Shown here piece by piece: positions 60,053 to 64,000 of a stretch of 64,000 nt of DNA. Position 1 is the stretch's first letter; every line of letters begins with the position of its first letter. Source of the DNA: an uncultured bacterium (GTDB taxonomy: Bacteria > Verrucomicrobiota > Kiritimatiellia > PWTM01); contig CALLFZ010000026.1 of assembly GCA_938010045.1 (NCBI GenBank), forward strand, positions 1-64,000, in the 5' to 3' direction. The position numbers and the translations under genes are program-made. Below the pieces are notes generated by a model, which worked only from the letters and a program-made list of their open reading frames with translations, did no database searches and was not told the DNA's origin.

Positions 60053-62815
60053 ATGAACCGCGTCACCCTTCGTTGGGCGCAGAGTTGCGTCGCGCTGGTA
60101 GTGGCCATCGCGCACGCCGCCGAGCCGCGCCCCCGGCTCCGTATCGAGTTCACGGCCACCGGCGCGGCTGTGGGCGAGGGGTTGGACGCGCCGTCCGGAG
60201 GCGATGGCACCCATGCGCCGGCCGTGATCGACGGAATCCCCGCGCGCCGCCTCGTGGGCGAAGGCTCACGCTATTTCTATGTGCGCGTCGTTCATCCGGC
60301 CTGGACGAGCGGCCCGGTGCATGCATGGGCGGTGTTTGAGGTGTATGACGACCGCGTCGGCAGCGTCGACCTACAGTACGAGCGTGCGGGCAGCACGAAT
60401 GAGCCGGCCACCTCCTACGCGCACGCGGAACGCCGCTGGCTCGTTGGCTCGCGGCAGTGGCGCCGGCTGGTGTTCGAGCTGCCCAGCCTCGTCGCCGGAG
60501 GGCGGCAGAACCACCGCGCCTCCTTGCGGCTCGCCGCGCGCGACATCGCCGTGCGGGCCGTGGAGCTCCTCCCGGCCGCCCCGCCCGACGCCTCCGTCAC
60601 GCCCGTGCCGCCGTTTCGCGTGCGCCGTCCGCCGGGCATGGAGCTCACCTTCGGCAACGACGCCAGCCGGGACGACGCCGTTATGTATCGCGCGCTCTCC
60701 GTCTCGAGCGTGGAAAGCTACGTGGATTGGGCCGGTGTCGAGCCGGTGTCGAACCAATGGGACTGGTCCCGCTGGGACGCCCAGATCAAGGTGCTCGAGT
60801 CGGCGGGACTGCGCTGGGTGCCGTTCATCATCGCCGGCCCGGCCTACGCGACGCCCCTGTGGTACCAGCAGTCCGCGGCCTCGCGATACTACAAATGCCT
60901 CGACCACGAACAGGAGAGCCGCGTCCAAAGCCTGTTCCATCCGCGATGGGCCGGCATGGTGGACCGATTTGTGGCGGCGTTCGCGGCGCAATATCGCGGC
61001 CGCGCCCCGATCGAGTCGCTGCTGCTGGGCATCACCGGCATCTACGGGGAAAGCATCTATCCGGCAGGTCCCGAAGGCGGTTGGACCACCCGACTCGTCG
61101 GCCCCTACCACAATCACCACGGCTGGTGGGCGGCCGACGAGGACGCGGTCGCCGCATTTCGTGCCGCGATGACAACCCGCTACCGCGACATCGCCGCGCT
61201 CAATCGCGCGTGGGGAACCTCGCATGTCTCTTTTGATGCGGTGCGCACCTTCTTGCCCGACCGCGCGCCATCCGATCGTGCCCGCGCGGATTTCGTCGAG
61301 TGGTACCAGCAGGCGATGACGGACTGGTGCGTTGTTTGGGCGCGGATCGTGCGGCGGCATTTCCCCGACACGCCGGTGTACCTGTGCACGGGCGGCGACG
61401 GCAACCCTGCCCTCGGCGCCGATTTCACCGCGCAGGCGAAAGCGATGGCGCCCTTTGGCATCGGCATCCGGATCACGAATGAGGACAGCGATTACGCGCG
61501 CAATTTCACAGTGACGCGCGAGGTCGCCACCGCAACGCGCCTCTACGGCACGTTCTGCGGATTCGAGCCGGCGGGGCGCGTCTCTCCGGCCGGCAATGTG
61601 GGACGAATCTACAACGCGATCGCCTCCGGTGCGCGCCAGCTCCATGCGTATGCCGGCAACGTGGCCAGCGACCCGCGCGCGCTGGAACTCTTTGTCGAAT
61701 GGGCGCCGTGGCTCGCACCGCGGTCGCCGCGCACTGAGCTGGCGCTCTACGCGCCGCGAGAGACGTGGGCGCTCGAGCCCGCCGCCAACGGCCGTCTGCG
61801 CGCGATCTCCCGGGAACTGCGCGACGTCGCCGACCACGATGTTCTCACGCGGCAAAGCGTCGCTGACGGTCATCTGCGCGGCTATCGCGTGCTGGTGCTC
61901 GCCGAGGCGGAGGTGCTCGAACCCGCGGCGGCCGAGGCGATGGAACGCTGGGTGCGCGAGGGCGGCCTCCTCATCACCGCCACGCAGCCCGGCCGGTCGA
62001 TCGGCATGCGGCTGTACGATCTCACCGCGTGGCGCGACCGTATGCTCGCCCCCGCGTCCGATTCGGAGCCGTCCTATCTGGCCCCTCGTCTCGATGGACC
62101 GGTGCCGACGAGCTGGGAGCTCGACATTGGTTCGCCGGACGATGAGCCGTGGCTGGCCGGCGACTGGCACGGGCCGGAGTCGCGCGGCACCGCGCGCTGC
62201 CGGTGGACCGGCGCGCGGGCCCTCGTCTACGTGCCGGCCGAACCGCACGTGCCCGCTCGCCTCGCCCTCGAGCTCCTCGTGCCACCCGCCGCCGTCCGCA
62301 GCGGGCCGGTGCGGGTGACCGTCGACGGACATCGGGTCGGAACGATCGAAACGCCGGGCGGCCGCACCTTCGAATTTGAGGTACCCTCTCCGGTCGCGAC
62401 GGGGCGGTTGGCGCGCATCGGCATCGAGTGCACGCCGTGGAAACCCTCTAGGAGCTCCAGCTCCAGCGATACGCGCTCCCTCGGCGTCGAGGTGCGCCGC
62501 CTGGTGTGGCATCGCGCCGATGTCCCGGCGGAGACCCCGCCGGTAAGTGGGGTGCGCATCGCACTGGAGGTGGATCCAGAGGCGTTGGCCCGCGCGACGC
62601 GCCGGCTCGGCCTCGGCCGAACGGTCCATCTCGCCGGTTTCGCGGCGCGTCCGAAGGACCTTGCGCGGGTGATCGCACACCTGCTGCCCGATCTGCCCGA
62701 TGGCCGTCTCGACGGCCGCTACGCGACGCGCACCGCCGAGGGCGTGCTCTGGCTCGACCCATCGGCACCCCGCATCTGGCTCGAAACCGCGGCGTCCGCG
62801 GCCTCGAATCGGTGA
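60053..62815 (+). CDS. Secreted glycoside hydrolase, GH42-like TIM barrel
   Basis: 920 residues with a signal peptide (RWAQSCVALVVAIAHAAEP). An N-terminal beta domain of ~190 residues is followed by a barrel: SVESYVDWAGVEPVSNQWDW, PFIIAGPAYATPLWYQQS, LLLGITGIYGESIYPAGPEG (Glu333 a likely catalytic acid), and FEPAGRVSPAGNVGRIYNAI. A trimer-forming/amidotransferase-like region (YRVLVLAEAEVLEPAAAEAM, WVREGGLLITATQPG) and C-terminal beta domains complete it. The architecture matches GH42-type beta-galactosidases, but the family assignment is by pattern only. Confidence 0.75.
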   Translation: MNRVTLRWAQSCVALVVAIAHAAEPRPRLRIEFTATGAAVGEGLDAPSGGDGTHAPAVIDGIPARRLVGEGSRYFYVRVVHPAWTSGPVHAWAVFEVYDDRVGSVDLQYERAGSTNEPATSYAHAERRWLVGSRQWRRLVFELPSLVAGGRQNHRASLRLAARDIAVRAVELLPAAPPDASVTPVPPFRVRRPPGMELTFGNDASRDDAVMYRALSVSSVESYVDWAGVEPVSNQWDWSRWDAQIKVLESAGLRWVPFIIAGPAYATPLWYQQSAASRYYKCLDHEQESRVQSLFHPRWAGMVDRFVAAFAAQYRGRAPIESLLLGITGIYGESIYPAGPEGGWTTRLVGPYHNHHGWWAADEDAVAAFRAAMTTRYRDIAALNRAWGTSHVSFDAVRTFLPDRAPSDRARADFVEWYQQAMTDWCVVWARIVRRHFPDTPVYLCTGGDGNPALGADFTAQAKAMAPFGIGIRITNEDSDYARNFTVTREVATATRLYGTFCGFEPAGRVSPAGNVGRIYNAIASGARQLHAYAGNVASDPRALELFVEWAPWLAPRSPRTELALYAPRETWALEPAANGRLRAISRELRDVADHDVLTRQSVADGHLRGYRVLVLAEAEVLEPAAAEAMERWVREGGLLITATQPGRSIGMRLYDLTAWRDRMLAPASDSEPSYLAPRLDGPVPTSWELDIGSPDDEPWLAGDWHGPESRGTARCRWTGARALVYVPAEPHVPARLALELLVPPAAVRSGPVRVTVDGHRVGTIETPGGRTFEFEVPSPVATGRLARIGIECTPWKPSRSSSSSDTRSLGVEVRRLVWHRADVPAETPPVSGVRIALEVDPEALARATRRLGLGRTVHLAGFAARPKDLARVIAHLLPDLPDGRLDGRYATRTAEGVLWLDPSAPRIWLETAASAASNR

Positions 62816-62838
62816 GCATACCGCCCGCGGCGGGCACC

Positions 62839-62868
62839 TTGCGGCCGCGATTGTCCACCGCCTACACT
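62839..62868 (+). promoter_or_regulatory. Promoter of the FkbM methyltransferase gene
   Basis: TTGCGG (62839-62844), 18 bases, TACACT (62863-62868). The ATG at 62878 is nine bases after the -10 element and lacks a Shine-Dalgarno. Confidence 0.5.
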
Positions 62869-62877
62869 GGGCAGCGA

Positions 62878-63672
62878 ATGAGCTGGAAACGCTTCGCCCG
62901 CGCCGTTCACGCGCGGTTGCCGGAAGGGCCGATGCGCGCCCGTCTCTCCGCGGCCGTGTATCGATGGATATATCGGGGCCGGCTCGCGGATTGCGCGTGG
63001 CGCAACGGCCGATTTGCGGTTCGCACGCCCGACGGGACCGAGGTCGTCAGCCTCCGCGAGTTCGATCCGGCGCCGCTCGCGGACGATTTTGACGACGCGG
63101 CGCCGGTGCCCGGCGCGGTCGCGCTGGACGTCGGTGCGAACATCGGCGCCGTGGCCTGCTGGCTTGCGCGGCGCGCGGGGCCGGAGGGCCGGGTCGTCGT
63201 GTTCGAGCCGGATCCGGCCAACCTCACGGTCCTGCGTCGGAACGTCGAACTCAACTTGCTCGACAACGTGGTCATCGTCGAGCGCGGCGCATGGAATCAA
63301 GAGGGCGAACTTGAGTTTCTCGCCGGCGGCGGCTACACGTCGAGTTTTTGCCGTACGAACTACGTCGCCGAGCATCCCGAACGCTACCGTCGCGTTCGCG
63401 TGCCCGTCACGACGATCGATACGGAGGTCGAACGGCTTGGCCTGCCGCGCGTGGACCTGATCAAGATGGATATCGAGGGCGGCGAGGGGCCGGCGTTGCT
63501 CGGCGCGCGGCGAACGCTCGAGTGGTTCCGGCCGACCGTGGTCGTCGAGTCGCACATCGTAGAGGGCCGCTCGACGCTGCCCGACATCCGCGAGGCGCTC
63601 GAGGCGGCGGGGTATCGTGAGATCGGGGTCCGACCGGATCCGGAGACGTCGGTCGTGATCGCGCGGGCATGA
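62878..63672 (+). CDS. FkbM-family methyltransferase
   Basis: 264 residues, SAM-dependent. GAVALDVGANIGAVACWLAR is the SAM-binding motif I; VVVFEPDPANLTVLRRNVEL is motif II; VDLIKMDIEGGEGPALLGA is the FkbM hallmark. Family members O-methylate sugars of glycolipids, polysaccharides or antibiotics; the substrate is unknown. Its stop overlaps the next start (ATGA). Confidence 0.9.
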   Translation: MSWKRFARAVHARLPEGPMRARLSAAVYRWIYRGRLADCAWRNGRFAVRTPDGTEVVSLREFDPAPLADDFDDAAPVPGAVALDVGANIGAVACWLARRAGPEGRVVVFEPDPANLTVLRRNVELNLLDNVVIVERGAWNQEGELEFLAGGGYTSSFCRTNYVAEHPERYRRVRVPVTTIDTEVERLGLPRVDLIKMDIEGGEGPALLGARRTLEWFRPTVVVESHIVEGRSTLPDIREALEAAGYREIGVRPDPETSVVIARA

Positions 63673-64000
63673 TCGGCGCGCCCCAGCCGCACCGCCGCCG
63701 AGTGCGCGTGCCGTTTCGGTGGCCCGATCCGCCGTTGCAGGTGGTGCTCGTACACCCCGAGATTCCGCCGAACACCGGCGCGATTGCGCGGCTTTGCGCG
63801 GCCACCGGCACGCCGCTGCACCTGGTCGAGCCGCTCGGGTTCCGGCTCACCGACCGAGCGTTGCGGCGCGCGGGGCTCGACTACTGGGACGCGGTCGAGC
63901 TGCACCGACACCGCTCCGCCGAGGCGTGGCTTGCGGCGGCGCCGGCGCGCTTTCATTTGTTCAGCACCGCGGGCGCGCGCGTGTACTTCGAGGCAGAGTT
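63669..64000 (+). CDS. trmL: tRNA (cytidine/uridine-2'-O-)-methyltransferase TrmL (partial)
   Basis: SPOUT-family enzyme that methylates the wobble position of some tRNAs. The opening LQVVLVHPEIPPNTGAIARL, CAATGTPLHLVEPLGFRLTD and RALRRAGLDYWDAVELH are diagnostic of TrmL (YibK). About 22 extra residues, Arg/Pro-rich, precede the core. ATG 63669 overlaps the FkbM stop. The gene runs off the window after ~110 residues; the knotted C-terminal SAM site is not included. Confidence 0.9.
   Translation, partial: MIGAPQPHRRRVRVPFRWPDPPLQVVLVHPEIPPNTGAIARLCAATGTPLHLVEPLGFRLTDRALRRAGLDYWDAVELHRHRSAEAWLAAAPARFHLFSTAGARVYFEAE

Overview
The window is GC-rich, densely coded DNA that looks like a member of the PVC group (Verrucomicrobiota/Kiritimatiellota type). 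This placement is inferred from gene content and is not proven. Supporting content: secreted carbohydrate-active enzymes (GH29, GH127, a GH42-like barrel, sialate O-acetylesterase); a bacterial V-type ATPase operon with the DUF2764 subunit; a K+-dependent-type membrane pyrophosphatase; a stand-alone pilin-like protein; LysM and tail-anchored coiled-coil envelope proteins; and dispersed palindromic repeats. There are no phage, plasmid, integrase, transposase or CRISPR genes. Two tRNA genes are present and no rRNA.

Layout: 1-4.7 kb holds an aspartate-family operon (hom-lysC-cimA) behind what looks like a classical attenuator: promoter, short Met/Ile/Thr leader ORF, terminator. 5.4-10.8 kb holds an ArnT-like glycosyltransferase, a Tat-exported Gfo/Idh oxidoreductase, a small unknown protein, an SGNH hydrolase and a TSUP transporter. 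10.9-11.8 kb is a repeat-rich stretch with an ankyrin remnant. 12-16 kb has divergent glycan genes (sialate O-acetylesterase; GH127, which carries a frameshift). 16-20 kb has a YhhQ/VUT transporter, then a LysM lipoprotein followed by two C-tail-anchored coiled-coil proteins and a pilin-like protein. 20.6-23.6 kb has tRNA-Gly, a TM1266-type small regulator and an unusual histidine kinase/CoA-disulfide-reductase/rhodanese fusion. 24-32.8 kb has a fumarase alpha subunit, a membrane protein, gyrB, gyrA and dus. 33-38.4 kb has an EEP/alpha-L-fucosidase fusion, yjbQ, pdxH, secG and tpiA. 38.6-39.6 kb is again repeat-rich. 39.6-48.1 kb is the V-ATPase operon, with an aldo/keto reductase at its end. 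48.6-54.2 kb has an outer-membrane-like protein, thpR, recA, a membrane protein, a GT9 glycosyltransferase, tRNA-Val and thiL. 54.5-57.2 kb is the largest repeat field, with one lipoprotein. 57.2-64 kb has an STN-domain protein, hppA, a GH42-like enzyme, an FkbM methyltransferase and the start of trmL.

How it fits together: the membrane energetics genes (V-ATPase with Na+-ligand-like residues in its K subunit, and a K+-dependent-type pyrophosphatase) suggest ion-gradient metabolism that may use sodium. The glycosidases suggest use of fucosylated, arabinosylated and sialylated glycans. Promoters share a TTGnnn-N17-TAnnnT form, and several lie so close to the start codon that the mRNA should be leaderless or nearly so. 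The best candidates for something new are the hom attenuator, the three-part redox-kinase fusion with its small partner gene, the EEP-GH29 fusion, the LysM/tail-anchor cluster, and the co-occurring repeat families.
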